DNA of 64,000 bases, taken from assembly GCF_964036645.1 (NCBI RefSeq), contig NZ_OZ038525.1, positions 1,101,501 through 1,165,500 on the forward strand. The letters run 5' to 3'. Positions 35,393 through 45,659 of the stretch are shown here, piece after piece. The stretch's first letter is position 1. Every line of letters starts with the position of its first letter. The translations under genes and the position numbers were made by a program. Under the pieces are notes generated by a model. The model made no database searches, was not told where the DNA came from, and was given only the letters and a program-made list of their open reading frames with translations. Source of the DNA: Tenacibaculum sp. 190524A02b (GTDB taxonomy: Bacteria; Bacteroidota; Bacteroidia; Flavobacteriales; Flavobacteriaceae).

Positions 35393-37789
35393 ATGTTAAA
35401 AGTATGGTTTAAAATATTTTATAGAACTAGTAAGAAAAATTGGTTAAATACAATTATTAATATTTGTGGTTTAGCTTTGGGGTTAATAGGATTAATTATT
35501 GTCTTGTTATATTACAATGAAGAAAATGCTTATGATGCCTGGAACTCAAACAAAAACATTATTTATAAAGTAGGGCATGCTTTTCCTGATGGGCAATTAT
35601 TTGATGATAGTACGCACCCTGAAGGGCCTAAATGCAAAGAAGTTATTCCAGAAATAGAGGATTACTTTACAATGCCTTCGTGGTATATAGAAGACTTGCT
35701 AGAGACTGATAAAAGAACATTTTATTCAAAAAAAATAGTTTATAGTACGCCAAATTTTTTCAATTTTTTTCCACATCCAATTTTAGAAGGGGATAAAAAC
35801 AAGTTGTTATTAACTAGAGAATCTATTGTAATTTCTAATAAAGTAAAAACGTTTCTTTTTGGCAGCCAAAAAGCTGTGGGAAAAACTATAAAATTTGGAA
35901 AGAAAAATTATATAGTTTCTGGAGTGTACAAACTCCAGAAACCTTCTACTCTTGAACCTGAAGCTATCGTATGGGAAACTACCAATAAAAGTATGCTTCA
36001 TCATTGGGGTTCTTTTTCCAATCATACTTACTATAAAATAAAAAAAGGAAGTGATATTCAAAAAGTCGAGAAAAAAATACTAAATGTATTTATTGAAAAT
36101 AACTTTAAAGAAGAGGCTCAAAAGAATGGAATGACACTGGAAAGCTATATGTTACAGTATGGATCTCAACCTTTTCTAGAAAAATTAAGTGATTTTAGAT
36201 TAAAATCTAAAGGAGATAGTGGTCCGTTAGAAGGAAAAGGTAACTATTTTTTAATTGTAACAATGCTAGGTTTATCAGTTTTAATAATTATAATTTCTTG
36301 TATAAATTTTATCAACTTATCATTTGCATCTGCTAGCTTAAGAGGTAAAGAAGTGGGGATAAAGAAAACTTTAGGAACTTCAGTACTTAATTTTAAAATT
36401 CAGTATGTCATAGAAGTTTGTTTGCAAGGTTTACTAGCCTTATTCATAGCTTTGGTAGCTGTAGAATTAATTTTACCTTCATTTAACACTTATTTTAAAA
36501 CCCAATTAAGTCTAAGAAATGCGTATTTACTTATAAAGATTTCTATACTAACCATAATGATTTGTCTATTGATAGGAACTCTATACGCAACTTACTTACA
36601 AAAGTTTAAAACCACAGAAGTTTTAAAAGGAAACTATTCAAAAAGTAAAAAGATGATCCTAGTAAGAAACTTTATGTTAGGGACTCAATTTATAATTTCA
36701 GGCTTTTTTGTAATCGGTGGAATTGTGGTTTACAGTCAAGTAAAATACATGCATAGTAAAGATTTAGGTTTCTCTGGAAAGCAAATAGTAGCTGTAAAAT
36801 TATCTAGTAATGAAAAACTGTGGAATAAATACCAATTGGCTAAAAAGGTTTTTAAGAATGAACCAGACATATTAGAAATTTCTACAGGATTAGAAACACC
36901 TGGAAATGACAATGATTTCTCTAATGAAGTTAAATACAAAAACAATTCTATTGATACTAAGTTTATTCCTGTTGATTATGGTTATTTTAAAATATTAAAA
37001 ACAAAAATGCAAGAAGGAAGAGCTTTTTCTAAAAAATTTGCTTCAGATAGTACCAATGCTATTATTTTAAATGAAACTGCTGTAAAACGTTTAAATATAT
37101 CAAATCCAATACACAAAAAAGTTCATGTTTTCAGCAAGGAATTTACCATTATTGGCGTGGTTAAAGATTATCATGTAAACGGTTTTGACAAAGAAATCAG
37201 ACCTATCTTTTATTTACATTATAAAAGTATACGATGGTTAAAAAACAATATGAATTCAGTACAATTTAAACTTAGAAAAGGAACTGAAGCCAACACATTG
37301 GCAAAAATAGAACGTTTTTGGAAAACACAATTAGAACCTAAATACCCTTTTGTTTACCATTTTGTAGATAAACAATTTAAAAAAACTATTGAAAAATATG
37401 AACAGCAACAAACCTTGTTTTTTATACTTACCATTGTGGTTATTATGGTGGCTTTACTAGGCTTATTTGCATTAGCGACCCTTACTATACAGCAAAAATT
37501 AAAAGAAGTAGCTATAAAAAAAGCTTTAGGAGCTTCTATTAAAGAAATTATAACTGATTTAATTAAGAATTTTGTGAAAATTGTAATCGTTGCATCTATA
37601 TTTTTAATTCCAATTTCTTATTTCATCATGCAACAATGGTTAAACAACTTTGCTTACCGCATAAATATGCCTATATCTCCATATATAATAGCTCCCATTG
37701 TATTAATTGTTTTAGTTATTGGAGTAGTAGGTATAAAAGCTTATAAAGCTGCTAAAATTGATTTAATAAAATATTTAAAATTTGAATAA
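35393..37789 (+). CDS. FtsX-like ABC permease (paralogue 2)
   Basis: 798 residues from ATG 35393 (one base after the previous stop). This start aligns with the paralogue (MLKVWFKIFYRTSKKNW against MLQTWFKIFFRNQKKNW), whereas an earlier ATG at 35384 adds three residues and is less likely. Same architecture as paralogue 1, including GLFALATLTIQQKLKEV and the ending DLIKYLKFE. Divergence is greatest in the periplasmic domains, consistent with different substrate contacts. The pair suggests a heterodimeric permease, as in MacB-like export systems with unequal halves. Confidence 0.88.
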   Translation: MLKVWFKIFYRTSKKNWLNTIINICGLALGLIGLIIVLLYYNEENAYDAWNSNKNIIYKVGHAFPDGQLFDDSTHPEGPKCKEVIPEIEDYFTMPSWYIEDLLETDKRTFYSKKIVYSTPNFFNFFPHPILEGDKNKLLLTRESIVISNKVKTFLFGSQKAVGKTIKFGKKNYIVSGVYKLQKPSTLEPEAIVWETTNKSMLHHWGSFSNHTYYKIKKGSDIQKVEKKILNVFIENNFKEEAQKNGMTLESYMLQYGSQPFLEKLSDFRLKSKGDSGPLEGKGNYFLIVTMLGLSVLIIIISCINFINLSFASASLRGKEVGIKKTLGTSVLNFKIQYVIEVCLQGLLALFIALVAVELILPSFNTYFKTQLSLRNAYLLIKISILTIMICLLIGTLYATYLQKFKTTEVLKGNYSKSKKMILVRNFMLGTQFIISGFFVIGGIVVYSQVKYMHSKDLGFSGKQIVAVKLSSNEKLWNKYQLAKKVFKNEPDILEISTGLETPGNDNDFSNEVKYKNNSIDTKFIPVDYGYFKILKTKMQEGRAFSKKFASDSTNAIILNETAVKRLNISNPIHKKVHVFSKEFTIIGVVKDYHVNGFDKEIRPIFYLHYKSIRWLKNNMNSVQFKLRKGTEANTLAKIERFWKTQLEPKYPFVYHFVDKQFKKTIEKYEQQQTLFFILTIVVIMVALLGLFALATLTIQQKLKEVAIKKALGASIKEIITDLIKNFVKIVIVASIFLIPISYFIMQQWLNNFAYRINMPISPYIIAPIVLIVLVIGVVGIKAYKAAKIDLIKYLKFE

Positions 37790-37790
37790 A

Positions 37791-38534
37791 ATGAACATAT
37801 TAAAACTAATTTATCTATCATTAGTGCTAACTAGTAGTAGTTTATTCTCTCAACAAAAAGTAATTCAAATTCAGAAAGACTTTAATAAAGTTATTATTAG
37901 TCCACATATAGAAGTAGTTCTTAAACAAGGAACTGAACCTAAAATTGAAGTTGAGAGTATTAACGTATTTCCTGAAAAATTGAAATATGAAATAGTAAAT
38001 AAAACTTTACAGGTATATTTAGAAGGTGCTAAAACTGTTACCAAAAATAAAAAAGTAGTGTATAATGGACACAAAAGAAAAATTCCTTTATATAAAAATA
38101 CTGTAGCAAAAGTAATCTTAACTTATAAAGATGTAGCTGTTTTTTCCTTAAGAGGGGAAGAAAAAATAAACTTTAACAGTCAAATACAACAAGATAAATG
38201 TGTATTAAGAATTTATGGAAAATCTCATGTTACTATTAATTCAGTAAAAGTAAAAAAATTAAAAACCACCTTATTTGGCAATGGTTATTTAGAGCTAAAC
38301 CAAGGTAATGTATCTGATCATAAAGTTACTGCTTATGGAGAAAGTAAAGTAATGGCTACCAATTTAAAAACCAATCAAACTAGAATTACCGCTTATGGAG
38401 AAGGTGTTTTTCAGGTTTACGCCAATAATAGATTAAAAGTTAATTCTTATGGTGAAGCTACTGTTATGTATAAAGGAAACCCACAAGTAAATAAAGGAAT
38501 TGTAATAGGGAAATCTACTATACAAAAGCTTTAA
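37791..38534 (+). CDS. DUF2807 (head-GIN-type) secreted beta-helix protein
   Basis: 247 residues from ATG 37791. A signal peptide (about 1-22, SSSLFSQQ) is followed by the DUF2807 pattern: FNKVIISPHIEVVLKQG near the start, then repeated short strands such as LKTTLFGNGYLELN, KVTAYGESKVMATNLK, RITAYGEGVFQVYA and VNSYGEATVMYKG, forming a right-handed beta-helix. Such domains are common in Bacteroidota and of unknown function. The start is one base past the previous stop, so it belongs to the ABC operon and may be a periplasmic partner of the export system. Confidence 0.82.
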   Translation: MNILKLIYLSLVLTSSSLFSQQKVIQIQKDFNKVIISPHIEVVLKQGTEPKIEVESINVFPEKLKYEIVNKTLQVYLEGAKTVTKNKKVVYNGHKRKIPLYKNTVAKVILTYKDVAVFSLRGEEKINFNSQIQQDKCVLRIYGKSHVTINSVKVKKLKTTLFGNGYLELNQGNVSDHKVTAYGESKVMATNLKTNQTRITAYGEGVFQVYANNRLKVNSYGEATVMYKGNPQVNKGIVIGKSTIQKL

Positions 38535-38580
38535 AAATATAATACCATTTGGAAACTAATTGGTATAAATACCAAAAATG

Positions 38581-38610
38581 AAGCCTCAAGAAAATAATTT
38601 CTTGAGGCTT
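38581..38610. terminator. bidirectional terminator
   Basis: AAGCCTCAAGAAA (38581-38593) pairs perfectly with TTTCTTGAGGCTT (38598-38610), flanked by A-rich and T-rich sequence. It serves both the ABC operon and the convergent lipoprotein gene. Confidence 0.85.
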
Positions 38611-38631
38611 TTCTGTATTTACTTTATTGTA

Positions 38632-39639
38632 TTAACAACCTTCATCGTCAAGATATCCATACAAGAAATCATAAAAATTGGTGTTATTTATTTTAAAATT
38701 AAAATTAGTAGAATAACTTCCTCCTGAAGATACTCCTATAAATTCTACATATTGTTTAGGTAAAAATTTATCAAAAGAAACCTTTCCAAAGTCATCTTCC
38801 ACCGTTATCGAAACGAATTTATAGATTAGGTATTCGTACAATAATTTATTAACAGGTCCTCCAGCTAATAAAAAAGCTTGAGGAAGCTGTATTTTTATAT
38901 TATCCGTAGTAATTGAATTTATTTCAATTTTATTATTTTTAGTATTAAACAAAAATGGTATTTGTAAATCTAAAGAACCTAATCTATCAATCACTTTACG
39001 GTATTTACCAAAAACTCGTCTATATAATCTATATCTAATTTCTGTATTTATTTTAACTTTTATTGTATTATTAGTTGTTTCTGTTTTAATAAAGTTATAG
39101 CCGGAAAGGTTTACAATATGTTTAAAACCTCCTTTTTTTCCTGTTTTTATTTCTTTATCAAAGTTTGGTAAGTTAGCAACAGCTAATTGTATTACTTGAT
39201 GACTTAAACCTATTTTTAAAAAATTTCCTGATCCATTTCTAAAAGCGATTGCTTCAAAATACCTGCAAGGATTTTTAGCAATTTCAATAACAAGATGTGC
39301 AATAGCACCTGCAAGATGAGCCTTATTTATAGGTGAAGGTTTACCTAATATTTCTTTTTTATCAGATTTTTCATTCAAATCTGTTTTGAACTCTTCTAAA
39401 CTATTCTCTTTACCTAAGAGGGTTAATAGTTCAGATTCAGTCATTCCTGTTTCTTTAAGGTAAGTTTGATTTATACCATTTACAAAAACATCATTTTTAA
39501 AGCTTTCTTCCTCTGAATTTTGAGAAGAAACACTTTTTGAATTAGTAATTTGCTCATTAGTAATAAGGTCTTCATTAGTACACCCCGTACTTATAATAAT
39601 TAAAAGGTAAAATAACGTTTTGAAAGTTAGTTTTTTCAT
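38632..39639 (-). CDS. lipoprotein of unknown function
   Basis: 335 residues. A type II signal peptide ends in STGC near residue 20. A Ser/Asn/Glu-rich linker precedes a helical region (ETGMTESELLTLLG). A beta-rich C-terminal half includes IRYRLYRRVFGKYRKVIDRL and LDLQIPFLFNTKNNKIEI. I do not recognise a family. It is predicted to be extracytoplasmic and lipid-anchored. It lies downstream of the TonB-receptor locus on the same strand but is separated from it by a terminator, so co-regulation is uncertain. Confidence 0.7.
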   Translation of the reverse strand: MKKLTFKTLFYLLIIISTGCTNEDLITNEQITNSKSVSSQNSEEESFKNDVFVNGINQTYLKETGMTESELLTLLGKENSLEEFKTDLNEKSDKKEILGKPSPINKAHLAGAIAHLVIEIAKNPCRYFEAIAFRNGSGNFLKIGLSHQVIQLAVANLPNFDKEIKTGKKGGFKHIVNLSGYNFIKTETTNNTIKVKINTEIRYRLYRRVFGKYRKVIDRLGSLDLQIPFLFNTKNNKIEINSITTDNIKIQLPQAFLLAGGPVNKLLYEYLIYKFVSITVEDDFGKVSFDKFLPKQYVEFIGVSSGGSYSTNFNFKINNTNFYDFLYGYLDDEGC

Positions 39640-39751
39640 TGATTCTAGATAATTTAAAGTTTGATTATCTAAAAATAACTTGAAGAGTATTAACTAAAAG
39701 TTAAATGAGATTAACTTTTAAGTTAAAAGAAATAGGAGGGAAGTAGTATAT

Positions 39752-39789
39752 AAAAACCCCAAGACAAGGGGAATAGTCTCGAGGTTTTT
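39752..39789 (-). terminator. terminator of the TonB-receptor locus
   Basis: AAAAACCCCAAGAC (39752-39765) pairs with GTCTCGAGGTTTTT (39776-39789) with two imperfect pairs, leaving a T-run on the minus strand. Confidence 0.65.
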
Positions 39790-39827
39790 GAACATCTATA
39801 AACTCAGATATAATGAAAACAATTAAA

Positions 39828-42620
39828 TTAAAATTTGTAGTTAACAGAAAGGTTAAATAAACTTCCTAATTGACTAAAGTGATAACCATCATACGTCATT
39901 TGTGAATAACGTTGGTTAAATGTAATTAAGTTAGATTGTGTTTTTACTTGAGCAGGATCATTTAAAATTGCTTGTCCAGCTGCATTTTCAGCTACAAATT
40001 CCCATTCTGGTAACACGTTTAACAAGTTATTAGCATTTAAACCTATTGTCCAATTATCATCTACATTATAATTTATCCCTAAATCGGTTACAATTTTTGG
40101 AATGAATTCGGTTCTTAGATTGGTATCCATACCTTGTTGTTTAAAAGTAGTTTTACCAAAGTAGGTATTGTTTAAAGAAAAATTAAACTTACCAATATCA
40201 TAAGTAGCTCCTAAAATCCATTTAGTTCTTGGTCTAGACGTAAAGAATAATGCTTCTTGTGTTGCATTTACCACAGATTGACCTGCATCTGCTACAATTT
40301 TTGGATTCTTAACCGCTCCGTCTCTCTCATTTTGAATGGTATAGTTTCCAGATAAGTTAAACCCTAATTTACCTGTGCCTAACTCTATATTTTTATAACC
40401 AAAAACAAAATCTAAACCTGAGGTTTTGGTATCAATACCATTTACAAAGAAACTTAAGTCATTTAAATTATTACTATTTAAAACCTGATCTAAAGCAGTA
40501 TTTCCAGCTGTTGTTCTTCCTATTTCTGTACTTAATATAATTCTATCGTCTACTGCAATATTGTAATAATCAATTGTGAATGAGAAATTCTTAAAAGGTT
40601 TACCTCCAATACCAACAGTAAAGTTTGTTGACTCTTCAGCTTTTAACTTAGGAATACCTAATAAACGAGCTTGTGGAGATACATTATTTACCAATCCACC
40701 AACTTGAATACCTGAACCCGGTACAAAACTGTACTGTGCTTTTTGTGTATAAATTTGATGAAGCGTAGGTGCTCTAAATCCAGTAGAAACAGATGCTCTT
40801 AGTGTATATTTATCATCGGCAAATTTGTAACGAGAACTAGCTTTCCAAACAAAAGTACTTCCAAAATCAGAGAAATTTTCAGCTCTTACCGTTCCACTTA
40901 ATAAAAAATCTTCATTAATATCCCAATCTAAACTAGCATAACCACCTAAATTATAACGATTAAATGTCCCTGAATTTTCTGGTCTATTACCAGCAAATGA
41001 ATCAGCACCACCACCATCGTAAGAAGCTAAATCTCCTTCTATTACTTCAAAATTTTCAGTTCTAAACTCAGCACCAAATGCTACAGATATTTGGTCAGAC
41101 AGAATGCGTGAAATATCTATATTCCCTACAATATGATTAAAAGCAGTACCTCCTGGATCAAAACTAATAGGACTATTACCTCTATATTGATTTACAGGAA
41201 TAAATTCTTCACCTGGATCAGCTATCCCATTATTATTTATATCATTTAATTCAGGTCTATATACATAATTACCATTGTGAGAATTACTTACATTATATGT
41301 TTGCTTATTACCTCCAAAAGTTACACTAGTATCAACATTCCATTCATTTAATTTAGATCTAACTCCCAAAGTACCGTTATAATCATTTAAATCTCCTTCA
41401 AAAGTAGGAACATATCCATCATAACCTCCAGCATTAGTAGGGTGATTACCAGGGAAAAAGTTTGCTAAATAAGGAAAGCTAGAAAGTGTTCTCCAGTATG
41501 GAGTTCTATAATTAGCAAAACTGTTTACTTTCTTATAAACATAGGCAGCATTAAAGTATAGATTACTTTTATCTGTTAGTTTATATTCTCCATTAATCAA
41601 AAACTTTGAAGCTGTAGTTTCTGGAGAACCATTTACATTTCCTGCATCTGGTCTTCTTGATAAAAATTCTCTTACTTCATTAATGTCAGCGTCAAATCCT
41701 ATTACTGGATCAGCTTCACCTTCAGCATCTACTATACCTGGTCTATTTGCCAAAGCAGTTTTAGAAAAATCTACCGTATAATTTATAAAACCATTATCAT
41801 CACCTATTTTAGTTCCATTATTAACACTTACGCCTAACATTTCTCCATCTCCTTCTCCTGTAATACCTGCTCTAAAGGTTGCAGAACCATTCTTATAATC
41901 ATCTTTTAAAATAATATTCATAACCCCAGCAATTGCATCAGAACCATATTGTGCTGAAGCTCCATCACGAAGAATCTGTATAGTTTTAATCGCATCTGTA
42001 GGAATTCCAGAAATATCAGCACCAGTTTCACCTCTACCAGGTGATGTTTGTGTATATAATAGCGCACTTAAATTTTTACGCTTTCCATTAATAAGAATTA
42101 AAGTTCTACTAGGTCCCATGTTTCTAATTTCATAAGGATCTAATAATGAAGTAGCATCATTAACAGGTGTATTTACTGTATTGAATGATGGTATTTTATA
42201 TTGTAATGCTTTATCAAAAGTTGTTTGTCCAGTAGCTTGTAATTCTTTAACCCCTACAATATCTACTGGTAGTGGACTTGAAGTATTACTTCTTGCTGGT
42301 GTTCTACTACCTGTTACAACTACTTCATCTAATTGAAGTCCTTCTTTTAATGTGATTGTAATATTAGTTCTTCCATTAACAGCAACTTCCTGTGTTTCAA
42401 ACCCTGAAAAGCTTACTACTAAAGTAGCGCCTTCTTGTACATTTAATGTAAATTTCCCATCAAAATCTGTATTTGTTCCATTTTTAGTGCCTTTTTCAAG
42501 AACATTGGCACCTGGCAAGACTTCATTATTGTTGTCTTTTACCGTACCTCTTATTTGTGTTTGTGACCATATAATGGTGCTAAACAATAAGGTACATAGT
42601 AGCATTGTGAGTTTTTTCAT
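39828..42620 (-). CDS. TonB-dependent receptor
   Basis: 930 residues. A signal peptide (1-19, ending IIWSQ) precedes a carboxypeptidase-D-like domain (about 22-98; IRGTVKDNNNEVLPGANVLE, VVSFSGFETQEV). A plug domain (about 115-240) has GPSRTLILINGKRKN, RDGASAQYGSDAIAGVMNI. A 22-stranded barrel follows with STGFRAPTLHQIY and a terminal aromatic strand. It imports an unknown substrate using TonB energy. It lies directly downstream of a second receptor that is similar in plug and barrel, so both may handle related ligands. No SusD-like lipoprotein is next to it. Confidence 0.9.
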   Translation of the reverse strand: MKKLTMLLCTLLFSTIIWSQTQIRGTVKDNNNEVLPGANVLEKGTKNGTNTDFDGKFTLNVQEGATLVVSFSGFETQEVAVNGRTNITITLKEGLQLDEVVVTGSRTPARSNTSSPLPVDIVGVKELQATGQTTFDKALQYKIPSFNTVNTPVNDATSLLDPYEIRNMGPSRTLILINGKRKNLSALLYTQTSPGRGETGADISGIPTDAIKTIQILRDGASAQYGSDAIAGVMNIILKDDYKNGSATFRAGITGEGDGEMLGVSVNNGTKIGDDNGFINYTVDFSKTALANRPGIVDAEGEADPVIGFDADINEVREFLSRRPDAGNVNGSPETTASKFLINGEYKLTDKSNLYFNAAYVYKKVNSFANYRTPYWRTLSSFPYLANFFPGNHPTNAGGYDGYVPTFEGDLNDYNGTLGVRSKLNEWNVDTSVTFGGNKQTYNVSNSHNGNYVYRPELNDINNNGIADPGEEFIPVNQYRGNSPISFDPGGTAFNHIVGNIDISRILSDQISVAFGAEFRTENFEVIEGDLASYDGGGADSFAGNRPENSGTFNRYNLGGYASLDWDINEDFLLSGTVRAENFSDFGSTFVWKASSRYKFADDKYTLRASVSTGFRAPTLHQIYTQKAQYSFVPGSGIQVGGLVNNVSPQARLLGIPKLKAEESTNFTVGIGGKPFKNFSFTIDYYNIAVDDRIILSTEIGRTTAGNTALDQVLNSNNLNDLSFFVNGIDTKTSGLDFVFGYKNIELGTGKLGFNLSGNYTIQNERDGAVKNPKIVADAGQSVVNATQEALFFTSRPRTKWILGATYDIGKFNFSLNNTYFGKTTFKQQGMDTNLRTEFIPKIVTDLGINYNVDDNWTIGLNANNLLNVLPEWEFVAENAAGQAILNDPAQVKTQSNLITFNQRYSQMTYDGYHFSQLGSLFNLSVNYKF

Positions 42621-42729
42621 AAAATAAAAAATTAGTTAATACTTTGAAGGTATTTTGTTTTGTTAACGAATACCTTACGTTATTAACAAGCTTTATTTTA
42701 TTTTTTTATACTCTTTTTAAAATCTTTTT

Positions 42730-45651
42730 TTAGAAAAAAACTTGAATTTTGCTATAATATTGAGTTCCATTGGTTCCCATTTGAACCGCATCCCATAAAC
42801 CGCCACTATCAGTATTTATACCTTGTTGAGTAGGATAGGTGTTGAATAGGTTATTAGCTCCTAATTGAAAAGTAACTTTTTCAGATAATTTATAAGATGT
42901 ATGAACATCTAAAGTGTATTTAGCCAAATAATAATCTTTAGCCGCATTAAGACGTTCTTCAGGTGAATTATTAAATAAGTCAAGTGGTTTGTATACCTGC
43001 CAATCAATTAGTTGTAAAGCACTAAATCTAGTTAAAGTACCACTAACCAAGAATTTTTCTGTAGCGTAATTAGCATTTAAGATTAATTTGTGTTTTGGTG
43101 CTGAAGCCAATAAAAAGTATTGTTCTCTATTTCCAAAGAATGTTTCAATATCTAAACCTTTGTTGTTAATCTTTGAAATTTTCATTGTATTAAAATTACC
43201 TGTAAAATTCAAATTGATTTGAGACTTATTAAGCTTTTTTAACCAATTTAGTTTAACATCAAATCCATAAGTATCAGTATTTACACCATTGGCAAAGAAT
43301 TGTACATTCTGTACGTTTGTGTTAATGGGTGAAGCATCAAAGTTTCCGCTTAAAATAATTCTATCTTTAATAAAAATATAGTAAGTATCAATTCCAAAAC
43401 TTAATGCTTTATTGCATTTATGTAAGAAGCCAAAACTATAATTTATAGCTTTTTCTTCTTTTAATTGACTTATTCCAAACTGTTGTGTTATGGGGTTGTT
43501 ATTAGCGATTAAAAAAGACTCTGTAGCTTTATTATCAATATAATTAGTGAACTTTAAATTATAATAGATTTGGGCTAGAGAAGGAGCTCTAAATCCAGTA
43601 CTAAACGAGGTACGTAAGGTTGTTTTTGGTGTAAGTTTTAACCTAGAAGCTAATTTTGTATTTAGTGTACTTCCAAAATCACTGTAATTTTCAAAACGTA
43701 AGGCTGTAGCTAATAACCATTCTTTGGTAAAATCAAATTCACTATCAAAATAAATACTAATACTACTTCTATTTCTGTTTACTTCATTTTCTGGTGAATA
43801 ACCCGGAAAACCTTGAGAACCTCCTGGTCTAATTACACCATTTAAATTCGGTATTTCACTTAAAGGCGTATCTTTGGTTACAGGAAAACCATTACTATCA
43901 TAGGATGCATATGAAGCTTCTTCTCCTGAAAATATTGCATAATTTTCTATTCTATTTTCCAAACCAAAAGCAATATTTACACCTTTAAATACGTCAGAAA
44001 AGTGTTTAGACATGTCTATATTTGTTGTGTTTTGACGTAAGCTATGTCCTCCTGCATCAAAATCTTTAGGAGATTTATCTAATAAAGTGGCATTTAATGT
44101 TTGTTTTATGAAATAATGAAAGTAATTTTTACCATAAGTATTACTTACATCTATATTCCAACCTCTATAAGCACTTTTTACACCTATAGAAACAGATTTA
44201 TCTACAATATTAGAAGTGATTAAAGGATTGAATCCTTCTGGATATATGCTAGTTATATTACGTTCACTCTCTTTTTTTCTTGTAAAAGCATATGCGCTAG
44301 TATTTCTATAATTAAAACCACCGTTAGCATAAAACTTCGTTTTGTAATCAATAGGAACTTCTGTATTTAAAAAAACACTACTACTTGTTAAAGCAGCATC
44401 ACCATAATTTTGTCTAATCATGGTTCCTTGTCTAAATGTATGGTCTTTAGAAAGAAATTCAGCCGAGATATTTACAAATCCTTTTTTTAAAACCTTTGCA
44501 CCATAATTAAGTCCTACTTTATAGTTAGCTCCATCAATACCTTTTCTTTTGGCATTGGTATTATTATTTGCATTATAAAAACCTACAGAAGAAGTGATGC
44601 CAGATATATTAGTAGTATCTTTTAAAACCACATTAATTACACCAGCAATAGCATCTGATCCATATTGAGCAGAAGCACCATCTTTTAAAATTTCTATTCT
44701 TTTAATAGCTGCTGTAGGTATGGTATTTAAATCGGTTCCAGAGTTTCCTCTTCCTCTTGTACCATATAAATTAATTAAAGATGCTTGATGCCTCCTTTTT
44801 CCATTAATGAGTACAAGTGTTTGGTCAGGACCTAAACCTCTATAAGTAGCTGGAGTTATATGATCTGCACCATCTGAGCCAGATTGTTTTGTGGCATTAA
44901 ATGAAGGAACTTGTGCTTGCATAAACTGATTTACTTCTAACAATTGGCTTTTTTGAGAAAAGTTTTTTAGTTCTATAACATCTGTAGCTACGGGTGAATC
45001 TATTTTTTGTCTTTTTTGATTTCTGGATCCAACAATTAAAACTTCATCCAATTTAACACCAGATTTGAGTATGACTTTTACAAATTGTGCAGAAGGTAAA
45101 ACAGTTTGGCTTTGGTAACCAATATGGGTAATTGTTACTGGATTGTTTTTTATTAAAGGGAACTCAAAAGTACCATCATTTTTAGAAATAGTTCCGTTTA
45201 GAGTTAAACTTTCAATAATATTGGCTTTGTTAATGGGTTCATTCTTTTCATTTACTACAATTCCTTTTAATATAGTAGTTGATTGTATGTTATAAATGCT
45301 ATCTTTTAAACTATTCGTTAGTTTATTATTTTTAGAAGTATTGCCATTTCTGTTTAAACTGCTATATATTACATAATACTTATTCCCTAAGTATTCTATT
45401 TTAAAATTAGTCACTTTTTGAAGTAATGTAAGTGTTTCTTTTAATTTTAAGCTATAAAATGGAGTAGGGTTGGTTACTTTATTTTTAAGGATTAATGGAT
45501 TGTACGTAAAGTAAATTTGGTGTTTAGAGCTTACAATATCTAAAACTTTGGCTAGAGGGATTTCTTTTTTTTGCTGAGCAATTATTTTAAGATGAAAAAA
45601 CACGAAACACAGGAACCACAAGCATCTTGTTGTCGAAGTTTTTAAAATCAT
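42730..45651 (-). CDS. TonB-dependent transducer-type receptor with STN domain
   Basis: 973 residues. A signal peptide (1-25, ending IIAQQ) is followed by an STN/secretin-TonB signalling domain (about 28-95; IPLAKVLDIVSSKHQIYFTY). A carboxypeptidase-D-like domain (about 125-200), a plug (GPDQTLVLINGKRRHQ, KDGASAQYGSDAIAGVINV) and a barrel ending QVFF complete it. The STN domain contacts the FecR-type anti-sigma factor encoded just upstream (8 bp between genes). The receptor therefore probably senses its ligand and triggers the ECF sigma factor at 46752. Its ligand is unknown. Confidence 0.9.
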   Translation of the reverse strand: MILKTSTTRCLWFLCFVFFHLKIIAQQKKEIPLAKVLDIVSSKHQIYFTYNPLILKNKVTNPTPFYSLKLKETLTLLQKVTNFKIEYLGNKYYVIYSSLNRNGNTSKNNKLTNSLKDSIYNIQSTTILKGIVVNEKNEPINKANIIESLTLNGTISKNDGTFEFPLIKNNPVTITHIGYQSQTVLPSAQFVKVILKSGVKLDEVLIVGSRNQKRQKIDSPVATDVIELKNFSQKSQLLEVNQFMQAQVPSFNATKQSGSDGADHITPATYRGLGPDQTLVLINGKRRHQASLINLYGTRGRGNSGTDLNTIPTAAIKRIEILKDGASAQYGSDAIAGVINVVLKDTTNISGITSSVGFYNANNNTNAKRKGIDGANYKVGLNYGAKVLKKGFVNISAEFLSKDHTFRQGTMIRQNYGDAALTSSSVFLNTEVPIDYKTKFYANGGFNYRNTSAYAFTRKKESERNITSIYPEGFNPLITSNIVDKSVSIGVKSAYRGWNIDVSNTYGKNYFHYFIKQTLNATLLDKSPKDFDAGGHSLRQNTTNIDMSKHFSDVFKGVNIAFGLENRIENYAIFSGEEASYASYDSNGFPVTKDTPLSEIPNLNGVIRPGGSQGFPGYSPENEVNRNRSSISIYFDSEFDFTKEWLLATALRFENYSDFGSTLNTKLASRLKLTPKTTLRTSFSTGFRAPSLAQIYYNLKFTNYIDNKATESFLIANNNPITQQFGISQLKEEKAINYSFGFLHKCNKALSFGIDTYYIFIKDRIILSGNFDASPINTNVQNVQFFANGVNTDTYGFDVKLNWLKKLNKSQINLNFTGNFNTMKISKINNKGLDIETFFGNREQYFLLASAPKHKLILNANYATEKFLVSGTLTRFSALQLIDWQVYKPLDLFNNSPEERLNAAKDYYLAKYTLDVHTSYKLSEKVTFQLGANNLFNTYPTQQGINTDSGGLWDAVQMGTNGTQYYSKIQVFF

Positions 45652-45659
45652 AAAATTAA

